From positions 10,065,550 to 10,129,549 of the forward strand of contig NC_066851.1 in NCBI RefSeq assembly GCF_001640805.2: DNA of 64,000 bases, given 5' to 3'. Shown one piece after another: positions 39,001-54,000 of the stretch (the first letter of the stretch is position 1; each line of letters begins with the position of its first letter). The notes beneath the pieces were generated by a model. It made no database searches and had not been told where the DNA came from. It worked only from the letters and a program-made list of their open reading frames with translations. A program made the translations under genes and the position numbers. Origin of the DNA: Lates calcarifer. Taxonomy: Eukaryota; Chordata; Actinopteri; Centropomidae.

Positions 39001-42000
39001 CATAAACCAAAGTATATTTTGACTTAATGGTGGTGTTAAAGAAAAAGTCAAGGGATCACGAAAGTAGGCTTCACCACCTGGAAACCATGAATATCTCTAA
39101 AGAATTTAGTGCTAGTCCATCCTGTAGATATGGAGATATTTTACAGGATAAGTGAAAACTTTGACCTGCTGGGAGCACTATAGCAAAAGACAGGAGATCA
39201 CCGAAATCATTGCGATCTATCCTCTGGGTAGCGTGAATGTTTTGTACAAAATTTCTTGCCAATCCATTTTATAATTGTTGCGACATTTCAGCCTGGAACA
39301 AAGTGATGGACCAACCAGCCACAAGAACATTTCCATCTCTCTCTAACAGCACACCTAAAGTAAACTGTAATATATCCATGTCAAGACAGGTTCATCAGCA
39401 CCTTTTCGGTTCTGATGCTTGAAATGAAATGCAAAGTTAAAACAGATTTCATTTTGTTTGAAACCTCATAGATGTGACTGTGTACTGGCTTTGACAAGTG
39501 ACAACTGAAAACTATATGAGATGTATATGTAGAAGTGTTAAATTGACGTAGGGTTCATTTTCTGGTTCAAAAAAGGACTCAGTGGCCAATTTATTTTTTT
39601 CAGTACTTTGTTCACAGTGTTTCTAAACATATAATTGATTAAGCAATAACAATAAATCAATGCAACAAGTTTAGATCCATTTCCAAGGCACCAGCAAGGC
39701 TAAACAGTAGATTAGTCTTTGCTTATCTGCCAGTCAGATTGTAGTAATGATTCATTTCTTGGACAAGACCGAGGGAATAATGTTTCTTGACCTCAACAGA
39801 CTCCAGCGTTTGTTCTAATACATTATGGTATTTGTGCTTCTTCTCCTGGAATGTGTGATAGTTTTAACTCAATAGGAGGTCAGACCTAGTGACTTCCAAA
39901 CAGAGCAGGGGAGAGAGAGACCGGGGTTCTGCTTATCTCAACATCAGCAAAATGCTGGTAATTGGCTCTCTCCTCAGAGTGGCCACTTGACATACTGTTG
40001 AAAATCTCCAATAATCACATCGCCTATCTGGGTCACAAGACTGCTGGGAGGCCATGTAAAATCTGGACTTTGTTTTCTTTAGGCATGAAAAACATGTCAA
40101 ATATAATTACCTTTTTAAGAGAAAAGTATGTCAGCCTGTTGATAAAACATCACATCAATACATGTGAATACAGAGTATTACACTGACTGCCAAGTGCACC
40201 TTGAATTCAAAATGAATGTTATTAAAACAGAGAAAAGGTCATTCATGCATGATATGATGACTCCAGAGAAGCTTGTCCTTGTTTTACCTCATGGCTCAGA
40301 TTTTGCTTTCCCACAATATAAAGAATAACTTGCCAACTACCATGAGCAAAAGGATCGTTAGTATATTATTTGTATGACTTTCAGTTAACTTTAATCAAGC
40401 ATGCCATTCACATTCATTAAGTAGTTATTGATATCCTGTGATCAATCGTAGGATTTCAAATAGAAGCAATACATTCCATCCAGAGGTTGTCATGGCGTTT
40501 GAGTGTGAAACAGCTGCAGTGGTTGATGGATGATGTGTTGTTGTCCAAAGTGACGAAATAGGAAAAATAGTGGGGATTATTTTATGCCAAACATTTCACT
40601 TCAAATTAATTCAAAACAAATCTTGGATGCCTAACACTCAGCCATACTGAGTGCGCTATAGCTTGACATTCCCATTAAAGGAACATATAATTATATCACA
40701 TCAATCAGATCAGTTTTGTTAGACAGTGGAGGGAGCCATTGAGATTGGTAGCCTGGAGCTTCTTCTCTGCTCCAATGTGGGTTGCATCTGTGGTGTGCTT
40801 TGCCAGATACAACAGCTGGATCCTCTCATGCAGACACATTCTCATATGTATCTCATAAACAGCAAGAAAACAAGACTAATGATTAGGTCACCATTGCATA
40901 TCAGTATCTCTTGCATCCTGCAGCAAAATGTGTATTATAAACATGGATGTACCAGCCCACCGCTTGGCTCAGGTTCCTTCTTACAGTAGGTGCTTTGAGA
41001 ATTGCTCAAAGCCAGACTAAAAACCACTGACATATCTTGATGATCTTGTTCACACACTCAAGACAAGCAAAACAGGGCTGGGTCAGTGTGTTCCGAGACA
41101 GCTAATCCAAATAAGTGTCAACAGAAAATTCATAAATGCTACTGCATACTCCAAACAAATTCATTTGTACAACGTGTGGTCTTTTCAAAAAACTTCTTCA
41201 TACCTTTTTCAAACCAACTAAAACCTAAAGTAGGTGGAGAAGCCACATGCCATGATGGAAGGAGCTACACAAACCAAACAAAGGGAAAAAATAATGGCTC
41301 AATGGCTTTTCCTTGAAAAACACTTATGTGATGTGGACGCTAGCCAACGTTTCAAGCAGCAGTTTGTTTTAGCATGCAGTAGCCACAAAATGGCTCATTG
41401 GCCTTCGCTCTGGGGGCTATTGTTGTATGAAAAATGTCTGTTGGTCACATTAAGTCACTCAGTCATTAAAAAAAAATGAAAACAGCATGCTTTTGTTATA
41501 TACTGAGTTACCAATTTATTAGGCAATCTAATGCAGTCCAATACAATAGTCCTGCAATAATTCCAATCATTTTGATTCAAATCTACAATAAACTGAAATA
41601 ATTTTTGTAGTAGTGTAGTGTTGTATTGGACTGCATTACTTTTCATTAAAATGCAATACATTTGAATAAAGGTCTAGCTTCAGCCTGTGTCAACAGGGCT
41701 GCTGTACTAATGCACCTGATTACTGTGAACCAAGTGTAACTACTTAGTGACAGACTACTTATCTAGAAATTGATTCCTATTGACTAGAAAATATACTCCC
41801 CTGTGTTCACGGACAATATGTCTTGTTAATGACCCTTGGCTGCTCATTGCGAAGGGACAGTGCTGTTATGATCAAAGAGAGCCAGCCGTGCTGACTCATC
41901 CAGAGATGGCTGGTGTTGCTCAGAACAGCACGCTCTTCTCTTTCTCTGTCTGTGTGTCTCTATTTTCTCTCTCTCCCTCCGTCTCTCTGTGAATCTGAAG

Positions 42001-45000
42001 TGTAGTAGGAGCTCTGGCTGTGCCACGTGGACCCAGGCTACCTGCCAAGGCCTGTCCACATGCCTTGCCACGAGCACTCCCTGTGAGAGCTCGGGAGTAA
42101 ACTGTTCGGAAGCTATAGCTGAGAGTCTCCTGACACTGACGTTTTGCCCAACTATGACCATCATCTGCCAACTTCTGAGGCAAAGGTGATGCAAAACAGC
42201 TATATCCACATATACCTATCTGCATGCTGACACTTAGGCAAGCAAGGTAATGCAAACAAATGTTTTCAATTCTGCACTACTTGCCTTGCACAAGTTTTAA
42301 TGCTATAATCCCCTTTCCTCCCTCTTTCTCTTTAAATGTCAGCTGCTCAGTAAGAGACTCAGTAAGAGGGTTTGTATATTACCATCCTCAAAAGCTCCCA
42401 AATATGATATTTGTGTGCATCCAAGTTGTCTGTTTCCCCTCCAGAGGTTATGTTTTTACATCAGTATTTTGGACTTGGTGATTGCTGAGCATTCCTGAAG
42501 TATTAGAAGATTCACTTGTGGGTCATCTGGTCTTTATACTTGCTTTATACTTTTTTCAAAACTGAGGGTGGTCTGGAGCAATCACTGCTGCACAAATCAA
42601 AACCTCCTGGTGCATCCTACAATCAAAAAAGCCTGCTGAATGTGATACAAGGTTAAAATATCTACACCACCTGTGTGTTCTCGCTATCTTAGCATAATCA
42701 AAAGAGCAATCAAAGGTCAAAAAATGTTTGATCTGTTTGAAGTTTTCACTGTAAGCGCTGTGGAAGAAAACACAAAATCTGTAATCCCTCCAAACCATTG
42801 TAAATACTTCACAGTCTACAGGTTTTACTGTTGCTATAGAGAGACTCATAGGTTCATCTCCACCCAGCATCACTTTGCTTCATTCCCTTTGCTAATATAA
42901 GATAATTTTAGTGTTTGCCAAATAATGACACAGGCAAAATAAATTTGAACAAAGAGCTGAAGAAGCAGACCATGCTAAATGTTTATCAAAAGCATCTGGA
43001 GAGAAAAAACATCCAAGCATCTTTTTGCACTTCTTGTCCCCCAGTGACAAAGGCTGTGTATTGTCAAGCACAACATCTGACCTACATTTCAGCTGCCAAC
43101 AGTCTTGAACAATTATGTGGTACTTTTTCTATGATTCCAGAGAAAACTGTGAGAATTGTCAGAGCGATGCTTAAAGAATAGTAAGCCAGCTAGCCGCTCG
43201 CTGGGCTATGACCTACACCACAAGTTTTTTCACGTTTTTTGTAAGAGTTGAACAAATTAAATATAATGTTGTAATGAGCTTAAAGGTGCATTCCAGATTT
43301 TCATCAATCATACAAATTTGTCTGCCGGACTGTTTGTGCAGTCCATGTAGTTATGCCAACATCAGCTGTAAGATAGCTACGAACAAACACACCAACTTTA
43401 TCTGTCACTTCCCTTTCGAATTTTCATGGCATCTTTCCATTGACTTTGTTCGTAACACCACTGCATCTAGCCCCGACAGAGCCAGGTTAGCTGTCCCCCT
43501 TGTTTCCAGCATTTGTGCTAAGTTAACTAGTGGTAGTTAGCCTATGCATACAGAGATCATAGTGGCATCAATCTTCTCTTCTGAATCTTGGCAAGAAAGT
43601 AAGCACATTTCTCAAAATGTCAAATTATTCTTTTAACTAACACTTCTGCCCATGCACTGAAATACAAAGAATAGTGGGTTGTGATAATGTTCTAAAATGC
43701 CATTTAATTTGGGCCATGGAGACGGGAGATTAGCAAGTATTTTAAGGTGGTTTATTGTTAACAGATGACTTTGTGACTAAATTATCCACTATGGAGTGTC
43801 ATAATGAGTGGAACAGTCAATAGTTAGATCTCAACCAAGACAAGGAAAAACCTTTTGAAACCACTTAACACAACTACTGCTGTGGATAACACCAGTGGGA
43901 GAGGCGTTTATAAGAAGACAATAAACTGGGTCTCATGAGAATTATAGGGTGGGGAAGGGTGTGGAGTCTATTCTTTTTAGCCAAGTTAATCTTGTGAAAA
44001 AGACCAAGTGTGCCACATGACAAACCTGACATCTTAATTCTCACTATGCTGCTGTCTAGCCATCAGAGGAATATATAAACAACAGAGGCTGCAAAGATGA
44101 TATTAGACTTTGAATACAAATGTCAGAATTCCACTTTTTATGCTAATACACTATAAAAAAACAAACCCCACATTCATTCACTGACTATCAGTGTGATCAG
44201 TGCTGAAAGCAGAACTATGCCAAACTTCAGCCACTGGTGGGGAGCAAAACATAGTCACATCCTTTTCTGTTGTGAATTAGCATATTTTTGATATTTCAGT
44301 GGGGATATGGAAATCATATTCCACAGAGAACAGTTTCTTCCTTAGAGCAGAGTATAAAATGTCTTTTTTGTCTCCCTGTTGTCATCAATATTAAAGAGAA
44401 ACACATTGTTCTGCTAAAAAATTACACTGCCTTCTTTTTTAAAACTTTCTAGGCCTGGTTTTATTTTGAGGTCAAGGCACATACAGGTACATGGAACAAG
44501 AACATTACGAATAAACATGTCAGCTGAATTAATGCCATGAGTTCTAATACTCATGGTGATATAAAATAAGAACTAACCTACATTTTAGATGAATATAACA
44601 TGACCAAAGCTTTTCCACACATGTTTAATTATAAGACTGGGCTAAATAAGATAAATTTGCAAACTGTATACTGACCACATTGTGTTGGTCAACAGGGCGT
44701 TTTCTGCCCAAAACTCTGCTCTCTCACTTAAAATTCGCCGTAGTTAAAATCATGGGTGCTCATCAGCAACCACACAGTGTGACTAAGTGACCTCATCGTC
44801 TTACATCAAAATATAGCCAAGCAATACACAACAAAAACACAGCTGGAGTTACTATGCAAACACACAAGAAGCTGAAGCCCCATTGATTAAGGGAGGGATC
44901 TGACAGAATCAAGTAGAGCAGGACAGTGACTTAAAACCATAATATCATTCATTAATTTTCATTGTAACCACACTTTCAAACAAAGCCACATTTGAGAGAA

Positions 45001-48000
45001 TGGCATATGTAATTCTGATCTGTGAAACACACTTATACAAACACTTACACACCCATGTCACCAAACACCCAACACCAGCTGATTCTCATGACAGAATCCC
45101 CTCTCCTGGCTTCAAACTGTGGGTGGTGCAAGCATTACCACACAGTGGTACAGTAGGAGGGGTGTACTGTACATTAATCCTATGTGCCAACAGATGTTTT
45201 TAATGACAGGAAGGCTATTTCAGCTGAAGCCTGAGAAAATAGGAGAAGAATTATGCATGCACAAGAACCAATGCTGTCATAAGCACAATATTAAAATTGT
45301 CCAAGTAAAACATGTTTAAAGTTGTGTTTTGATTCCACTGAATTTGGATCATTACAGCAGGGTTGTAGCTACCTGACCTTTTTTTCCTATCATCAAAGAT
45401 CATCCAAAAAAAGAGGAACCAGAGGCAAAGAAAGCCAGGCTTTTTCTCATCAAGACTTTCGCCATGACTCACCATTCGGCCATGTGATGAATGATACCGT
45501 GCTTCAACAAACACTGATGCTGTGGTTTATGGCACGATGACGTGGATTTTTCTATGCCTTATCATTTAGTCAGTGCAGAATAATATGCACCTGCCACTGC
45601 ATTGCCTTATATAGACTGAAGGACAAATGTTCACTGATATGTGCTCTATCACAAAACACGCATGTCTTAAGTCCAGAATCCAAACACTGTAAAATAAAAC
45701 TTCTTGTTTCAAGCTAAAAATGTGAAAGAAGAGCTGCCTTAAAAGTTTTAGGTCAAGTCAAAAAACACAAGTTGATATACCATCTTGATTAAATAGTGCA
45801 TGGTGTGCAGATCCTTCTTTAGTTTGGTTGATTTAGATTTGTCAGTGCTCAGGTAGTTGTTGAACTTTCAAGTCTAGTTCAGCTTAATCAAAACTGAATG
45901 TTGTGTAAAACTCTGTCTTGTTTATTTGATTTAAATTTCAAACTTCATTTCAACATAACTGATCCAGTCTATTGTGTGAAGTTGAGGCTGAGCCTGTCAG
46001 AGCCACTTCATGTCACAGTCAGTTAAAAGACAACACGTGAAGCTGCTGCCAGTGACTTTATTAAATTCCAAGTGTATGGGGACTGAATTCAATCCTAACC
46101 TTCATCGTACTTATCGTTTTCATTATTATGAAAATAGACAACCATAACTTATCTTTATATGTATTCAAAGCAGAGCAAGTTTTCATCAGGCCTGTTTTCT
46201 TCAAACTTCAAAAAAGAGTGGTCCTCTGGAGAGTTTCAACTCTCAAATAATGCATGCTGGGAAGTCTGCTAATATGCTAGTTTTGTCACTTTAAAAACTT
46301 CATTTCATGAGTAGATTGGAACTCTCAGCAGTTCATCCATTCAACTGATCATTACAAATTAGAAGACGTCAGGTTAGAGCAACTCATGTTTATAAGTTTT
46401 GAAGTGGTCTTAAAATTAAATCTAAACTAACCAAATAAATTTGAGAAAAATGATGAGAAAAGATGAGTTGATTGCGCTAAATACCTGTATGAAGTCTCAC
46501 AGTGCAGACCAACACTTCTGTTTAAGACATTTTCCCCTGAGCAAAAAAGTACAAAGTATGCTTTCATATATTTTTGTACAAAGATGTACTGCTACAAGTA
46601 TGACTGACTGTAACATATGGACCATTGGTCTTTCTGTATAGTATACAGTAGCCTTCATATACGCCATTCTGCATGTGTTAATCTCCAAATGAAAGGGGAA
46701 GCCTTGTTCTTTTTCTGGAGCTGGCACTCCTTTACCTCCACAAACTCTGTAATTAGGTTGTGATGGGGGGCTGACTCTCCTCTGTGGCAGTACACCGACT
46801 GGTGCCAGGCCTCACAGACTGCATCCACCCTCACAGGCTCAATCGACGAACTCACTCAGAGCCACAGAGAGAGTCTACTGCTAAGGTGACTGCAAAGGAA
46901 TGCGCAGGCCGCTTCTCTCCTCAGGATATCAATCACAACTTATTGGGAAAGGAATCCGCCAAGTTCTGAAGTCACTGATTCAAGCCTCAACTGATCCTTT
47001 ACGAGTGAGTGCTCACTGGGGAGAGGTAAATAACTCCCTTTTCCGTGTAAAACCTGACAGATGATCAATCCGACATAGCCAGAAAAGTGAGAGACAATGG
47101 CAAACGTGGAAATTCAGGCCATGATTTAATATCACAGGGAAAAAAATGGCTTCAGCGGTGTTGAAACAGAGATATGATGAGCTCTTTTGTGTACATTAGA
47201 GAGTGCTCAGGAATGAGCAGGCAAACAAGCAGGTTCCTGAGCTGCTGTCCAAATGGTTTCTGTTAGAAACTCAGACTGGTACGAGCTGCTGTAGAGAAGA
47301 AAGGTAACCGCAAAACAAAAGCATATTTGCTTTTACGGCCACCTATAGGATTTATGGTTGGTGATGTGGAATGAATGACTGGCTATGAAATAGATTTATT
47401 GTGTGTGCAGTCTATCTTTAATATATGCCACAACAGCACAGAGGGATTAAGGCAGGTTAAGAAAACGGCTACTTTTTAAGCCCTACAGGTGTGGCATTCC
47501 TAGGCCTTTCCATTCTTATGTAATATACCACATAAAAAAAGTAGTATACAATGAATTTTAAAGTGTTTGTCAACAGCACTCTGAAGGTGAATCATCTGTA
47601 TCCAGTTACTTGTGAGACAAAGTTCTGTCTCATTGTTTAATTCATATTTTACATCAATTGAAAAGCACTAATGAAGAGCAGATGACAGATGGATGATGGG
47701 GAATTTTACTTTCTCTAAAACTTTTTTCTAACCAGACAAGATGATTAAAGGGTGGGAAGGGAGAGAAAATAGGTTACACAAAGTAACACATCCAGCTGTC
47801 CAATAATATCACAGTTTTGTACCTCTGGCCAAAAGTCCGCTCCACATCATGTGAGGAGACTCTTGCACAAGGGAGTATTGTCTTATTTTGAGTTTTACTT
47901 AATGCAACAGACTCAGTTACTAAGAGATGACTTTTTTGTACTCATTCACCCATAGCATCAGTTCACCTATTACAACTAGTTCATGAAATTCGGGAATCTC

Positions 48001-51000
48001 AGTGGGCAGTGAGTCACATCTTCATTTAAAAAAACTCCCCAGTGTTCACCTATTGATCATATGCACATCTGGTGGGGCTCAATCAATTCTAAGTGGAATT
48101 GACTGCAACTAAATCTTGTAGTGGAAACCAATCAAATTCTCTCAAATCACCAGGATGACCTTCTGACCTTCACATTGAAACTGGCCCTGTGTGTCCCTCT
48201 GGAGTGTTTCATGCTGCTAGGCCTGCAACTAAGGATTATTTACTTTATCAGTAAATAGCAATACAAGTGTATCTGACATGAGCTAATGTCAGCGGATATA
48301 TCTGCCTGGCCAACTTCTCAGTCTAGGGCCACTGAAGACGGCTGAAATATTGAGAATCTTTTTCATCCAAACAGATACTGAGAGGACACAATATAAATGA
48401 CCTCAGTGCCTCAACTTCAAATGTTAAACATTGTTTTACTGCCATTTCCACATAACATCAGAAGAATGAATTTGCAGTGGGAAAGCGAAATAATGAAACC
48501 AGTAACATAAATATTCTGGACATTATGACATAGATCATGTCTTGTTCCAGCACTGGGATTCAAGTACTGCAGTTTTTCCTCGTCTACATCCAGTAGTGAT
48601 AGTAGAAAATGGCAGCCCGGGTTCGCAAAAGTGCGCTATAAAGTTTTTATGACTTCAGAAACTTCATTTTCCACTGACAGGCTACACAAATGATGAGCAT
48701 GCCATCTGACATTAAAAAGCAGTGAGATAAGGTCCTGAGATAACTCTCTGAGCTCATGTCTAGGAGCGGGCCCAAGCTCAGGACCAAGACCTGGAAAATT
48801 CTTACTGTGATAAATATCTGTTATGGTGGTCCTTCACTGTCTGATGTGGTAGTGATGTACAGATCACGCCGACAATGTGCAGTACATAAAGGGTGAGACG
48901 AAAATCATTTGCATTTATGAAAATGATGGATAAATAAACCAACCATGCACTAACGTAACATGTTACATAAAAATAATGTGGATTCATAAATGTATCAAAG
49001 TTACCATTACTCATATGGAAAGAACATAATCCCTTTAATAATGAAACAACTGTCTTATGATATAATACATTAAGTTTACAATCAGGAAATAATGCACAAG
49101 AGGGTTTATTATATGGCTTTCCTATGGAATTGTGGAAAATGGATGGAAAAATGAGGCAACTCGCTGTTCCAAATTACAGCAGCTTACACAATACTAATTT
49201 TTCCCCACTTACAAATGGGGGTGTTAACTCCCTGCGGGTCAGTAACAAAAGATTTTACGAGATGTTGCCATCGATGCCCTACTGAGTTGACCTTGCAGTA
49301 AGACTTAATGACCTCGTCTCAGAGCAGCACTGGATGGTGTCTGACGGCGTTCTGAGAAAACTTATGTGCTATAGAGCTGTTGCGTACATACCTGGGGCAC
49401 GTTTAAGTTTGTGTAGGAGCTTTGCACCGAGAGAAATTCTTCGACGGGAAGGAGGAGTCGCATTTTGGAGTCAATGTCAATCAGCTGCTCTAGGTCAGAG
49501 GGCTGCAGGGTGTAACCTTGGCCTGTCAAGACTGACACAGCCCACATGTCCTGGAAGAAAAGCATCACTGAAATAAGTCATAGTCCACTGGGTATAAGCC
49601 TGCTTTATTTTGTGGTAACCTAAAAAGGAGACTGATGGACAGTATCTACCAATTGCTTATTCAGCAACCTTGTGAACCTTCTGAAACAGGGGAGGGGTAC
49701 AAGTCTGACTCTAGCACTTAGTATTCACTTCTGGTTGGTGAACAGGGCGCTGATCACTCTTCTCCTCTCAGCAACTGTACAGTCAAATGCCAAAACTTTG
49801 ACAATAGCCTCTTCCTCACAGTGACCCAGTGAGACTCCCATTATATCCTATGGGAAACAATGGGTGGGTCGTGAGCTCATCATGGCCCAGGGGTGAGATA
49901 AGATCTTGTAGTAAGCTTAAGATGCCAAAGAAGAGCACAATTCTACAAAGAACACAGCTGTAACCTCTGAACGCTGTCAAGTGGGAGTAAAAGAAAACTG
50001 GCATCAGAAAACAGCAAAATGTAAGGGTCTATTAACTAGGTGGAGCACCACACAAAGCCAAAAGCTAACAAATGACTCCCACAAATTCCTATGACACTGA
50101 TTCATGTTTAAGATTTACAGATCTGCTCTAATGGAGCTACTCTATTGCAGTGGTTTACTTGGATTTTGCAGAATATCTCAGTCCCAGACCTCAAAAAGCC
50201 CTCAGTTTGCCCTTTGGGTCCATGTCATGTGCGTGTCATTCAACCATCAAATGTTGATGTAAGTTGTTTAACAGACATAACATAAAAATGTCAAGAACAG
50301 AATGAGTCCCACCATCACTTACAGTGGGGCACGGGACCTCATAGTCAAGATAGCTTTAGGAAAAAAATTATATTCTCATCCTTCACTCAGCACAGCTCTG
50401 AATGTGTCCTATTGATGGTGCAGTCAGGTTAGCTGAGTTGATATTAAATCAAATTGAATGGATGTACAAAACACAAACATTGAAAACACCACTAACACCT
50501 GTGGTGTTCTTCACAGTGACTTTGGCTACATAGACAAGGAACAGAGATGATGGGGAGAATTGGTGCTAAATGTTTTTTAGCTGAAAAAGAGAATCACTTC
50601 CATCTGTAAACGAACAGTTTGGTTCATTTTGGGAAGTGCTTTTATTTGCTGTCTTGCTGAGAGTGAGAGGCTAACTAGCTACAGGCTGTAGCTTTATGAT
50701 ACAGACATGAGAGTGGTATCAATCTTCTCATCAACACTTGACAAAAAAGTGAGTAAGTGTATTACCCAACTACTTTTTTCCCCCGAAACATTTTTTCTTT
50801 GGACATATTGGACAGTCATAGTGAAGGGACAGACAGGAAACAATGGGAGAGAGATGGGGTATGACATGCAACACAAACCCAGGATGGAATCAAAGCAGGG
50901 ATGTTGCAACATCATTTTCATTTAAACCAGAATGTCTCTAATGATAATCAGTCAAAAGAGTGATGAAACAGTTGTTTTTAAAATCCCCATAATGAGAACT

Positions 51001-54000
51001 ACCGTTCTTCCTTTCATGTAGTGTCAACATGAGTCCATAGGTAAGAGATGAATGTCAGTGGTCCACCACTGCAGCCCCAAAATGTTCTATGACCACTGGC
51101 TGCTACTGATTTATTGCCTTGGGTCACCAGAACCACACTAGACAGTGGGGCTTGTTAGGATGAGGGTCGGCAACATCAAAAAAAAAAAAAAAAAGTGTGC
51201 GAGGCAAACAGTGAGCAGCAGCTTGTGGTTGATGTGTCCTGGGGGATTCTGCCGAGAACTGGGTGAAGTCCTCAGAACTGGAGGCGCATCACTGCCAAAG
51301 TCCTGGCGACATAAATAATGTGCTCACTCCGTTATGGCCATTCATAATAGCATGCCTCGCAATAACAGGAAGTCTTCCTTCAGCCAATAAAAAAACCCAG
51401 AGCATCTGCACTCCCCTCAGTTTGGTATCTGCCACCACAATTACTCCAGTATTGTTCTAAAAGTCAAGGCAAACATCATAAATAGAGCAGCAAGATATAT
51501 ATAAAAAAAAACACTGGCAAGCGGTCCTGCGGATGCAGAGCTGTCGGGGTCAAGTTAAACGGAACCGTATGTGAAAGGTAAGTATGTTCCCTCTCACTTC
51601 CCAACAGGCTTCATCCCATCTGACTCCAAAACTGGCCTCACAGCTGCCAAAAGGGCTATTAAAGCAAATTAAAAGTGAGAATAAAAATATTTGAAGTTAG
51701 GATGGTGTAGGTGGGTTCACGGCAAAAACAGTCCACCGCTCCAGGTGGCGCAGGGTCTCAGATGAATCATCAAAGGAAAACAAGAGGCCTCATTCTCTTT
51801 GGCTTAAAGCTCTATCAGCACACCCTCAGTAAGAACTAACTGTAGTTCATAGTAGGGCTATATGAAGGATCCTGGCTTCTGGATGTCACATAAACACAAG
51901 AGAGGGAATTGTTAAAACAAAAAAAAAAACATGATAATGAATCTCTAAAATGTGGCGTTCCGTGTGAACTGCATATGGCACTTCACATCTGGTTCATAAT
52001 CCAAACTGCTCTGAGGAGTCAGAATCTTCTGCCCAGACGCTGTCTGAGCTGCCAAGCAGTCGTCAAAACATGGATATTTGACCAATGTCTTCAATAACAT
52101 CTTTCAAAAGGCCAAATGTTAGATAATGACACACATTCCAACAAATTAGATCACAAAAAAACTATTTATAAATGGAGAGGTCGCATTAAAAGGCTGTGAC
52201 TAAACTCTGAAAACACTTTTTCTATAAAACAGCTCACATACTATGTTTTAAATGTGGTATATATGAGCTTAAAATGTCGGTAGCAGAAGCAGTGGATGGG
52301 ATCATCTGCCACCGTGCTGCTTCACCATGAGACCGCTAGACAAGAGGGGGAAGTATTAAGGAACTTGAAAAAGAGAGACTCATCCTAGAGCATATGTTGT
52401 CTGTTAAGGCTTCATGTCAGCCTACCTCGCTGTCTGCGCCTCTGGCACTCTCCTCTTCCTCTTCGTCTATTTCTCGGAGGAGCTCAGCCAGGCGGTCTTT
52501 CTCCGCCTGGGTCAAAAGCACTTGGCCCCCATCACCACTTACCAGCTAATGCATTACACAACATTAAGAGGAAAAAAAAGAAGAATAAAAGACAATGAAA
52601 ATCATTATTTGCATAACATTTTGATTCTTTTCAGTTGTGCCCTAACAGGCTTAAAATATGTCTTTCTCTTGAGCTACAGACAAATATTTTCCTCACTGGA
52701 AAAACAAACAGCAGAGAGACTTGCTCTAAGTCATGCGATACACCCCAGCACTGCATTTGGCCCAACATGAACTTTGACATACCTCAATGTTTCTCTTGAC
52801 AAAGTCCTTCTGTTTTTTCTTGTCTTTGGAAGCTCCAGAGTGGCTGCCTTGAAGCTGCTCTTCCCCAGTCTCAAAAGATTCAAATGATTCTATTGAGCTG
52901 CATGGCCTCTTTTCACCTGTCGAACAAAGTACACTTAAGATTCCAGAAGGTAAGTACTGATTAAGACCATTAGTCAAATCTAAAATAAATCACAGAAGTT
53001 CTGCTGGAGTCACTTTTCAGCCATGAGCAAACTCTCAGCTGATCCAGCCGAATAAAGAGTTGCCAGCTGCCCAGGTAATCCTGAAAGAGGGTGAAATATA
53101 AATTATTTCTAAAAGTGACTAATCTTATGCTAGTGCTGCAAGATGGCATAATGGATGGGAAGACCATGCTTTATCAAAATTGTACGAGGTTCAAGCTCCC
53201 AAGCAGCCAACCTACCTAAGTGTTTCTGAACAGAGAAACACACTGAATCGCTCATAGTGCCTGGGCCGCTGCTGAGTTCTTTCTTTAGGATATCAATATC
53301 ATCAAAAGCCACAAGATTTTGATCAGGAAATTGTTCATGAGTCACATAGTGGGTAAACTGTTATGCATTCACCTCTGGAAAACTGCTGTAATATCTGAGT
53401 TAGTGCATTACTGTCTGCAACAGCCTGCTATGGAAAAAACAACAGCTGTTAGTTCCTTGAGCTAATGGTGCCATCGAGTGTAAGATCTAGGTAGTGCAAT
53501 TTAGAACAAATATTTTAACAACTGAATGAAGCATATATTTTCTTTCATGTTCTATTTTCTCGGACTAACTTCGCTCCAGATGTCGGCTGTGTCTGTCGTT
53601 CTCATCGTCAGGAACCTGAGTTTCAAACACAGGCACAAAGTCATCGTCCTCTTCCTCCTCCTCCTCCTCCTCTGTCCCTTTAAGATAAAAAACACATTTT
53701 GGTTGTCAGTGCATCTATTACACTTTTAAACACTGTCTATATACTGTTATTTATGCTTACCATTGGGTGCTTCCAGAGCTAAAAACAGCCTTGTGTTCAA
53801 AGCCTCATGAGCACATTCAGAACGACCTTCAGGCTTATTCTGCTGCAGAAAAATACACAGTATAATATCACACCATAAGTGATGAGAGCGAACACCTTTT
53901 TTAGTCAAAAACAGTACAGGTCCAATGAGCTGGTAATCTAACAAGAGTGAAAAAAGACTGCATTCACCAGTAGTTCTTGCCAGAGTTTTGTTTGAAGTTC

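Larger units (their letters stand above)
36964..49391 (-). other. fsip1: fsip1 intron (12.4 kb)
   Basis: The largest intron of fsip1. It carries several dispersed repeat fragments (listed separately) and no exon that the fsip1 frame requires, because the flanking exons join in phase 0. Confidence 0.65.

Noticed and set aside
39071..39422. Open frames on both strands near 39.1-39.4 kb
   Set aside because: They lie inside a dispersed fish repeat and are not conserved coding sequence.
46655..46855. Open segment on the - strand in the large fsip1 intron, considered as an extra exon
   Set aside because: No homology to FSIP1, and the flanking exons already join in phase 0 with the expected order of conserved blocks.
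53130..53425. Two open segments between fsip1 exons 5 and 6 that look like exons
   Set aside because: Their phases do not fit. Exon 5 ends after one base of a codon and joins the exon at 52916 directly, giving ERSEKRPCSS as expected.
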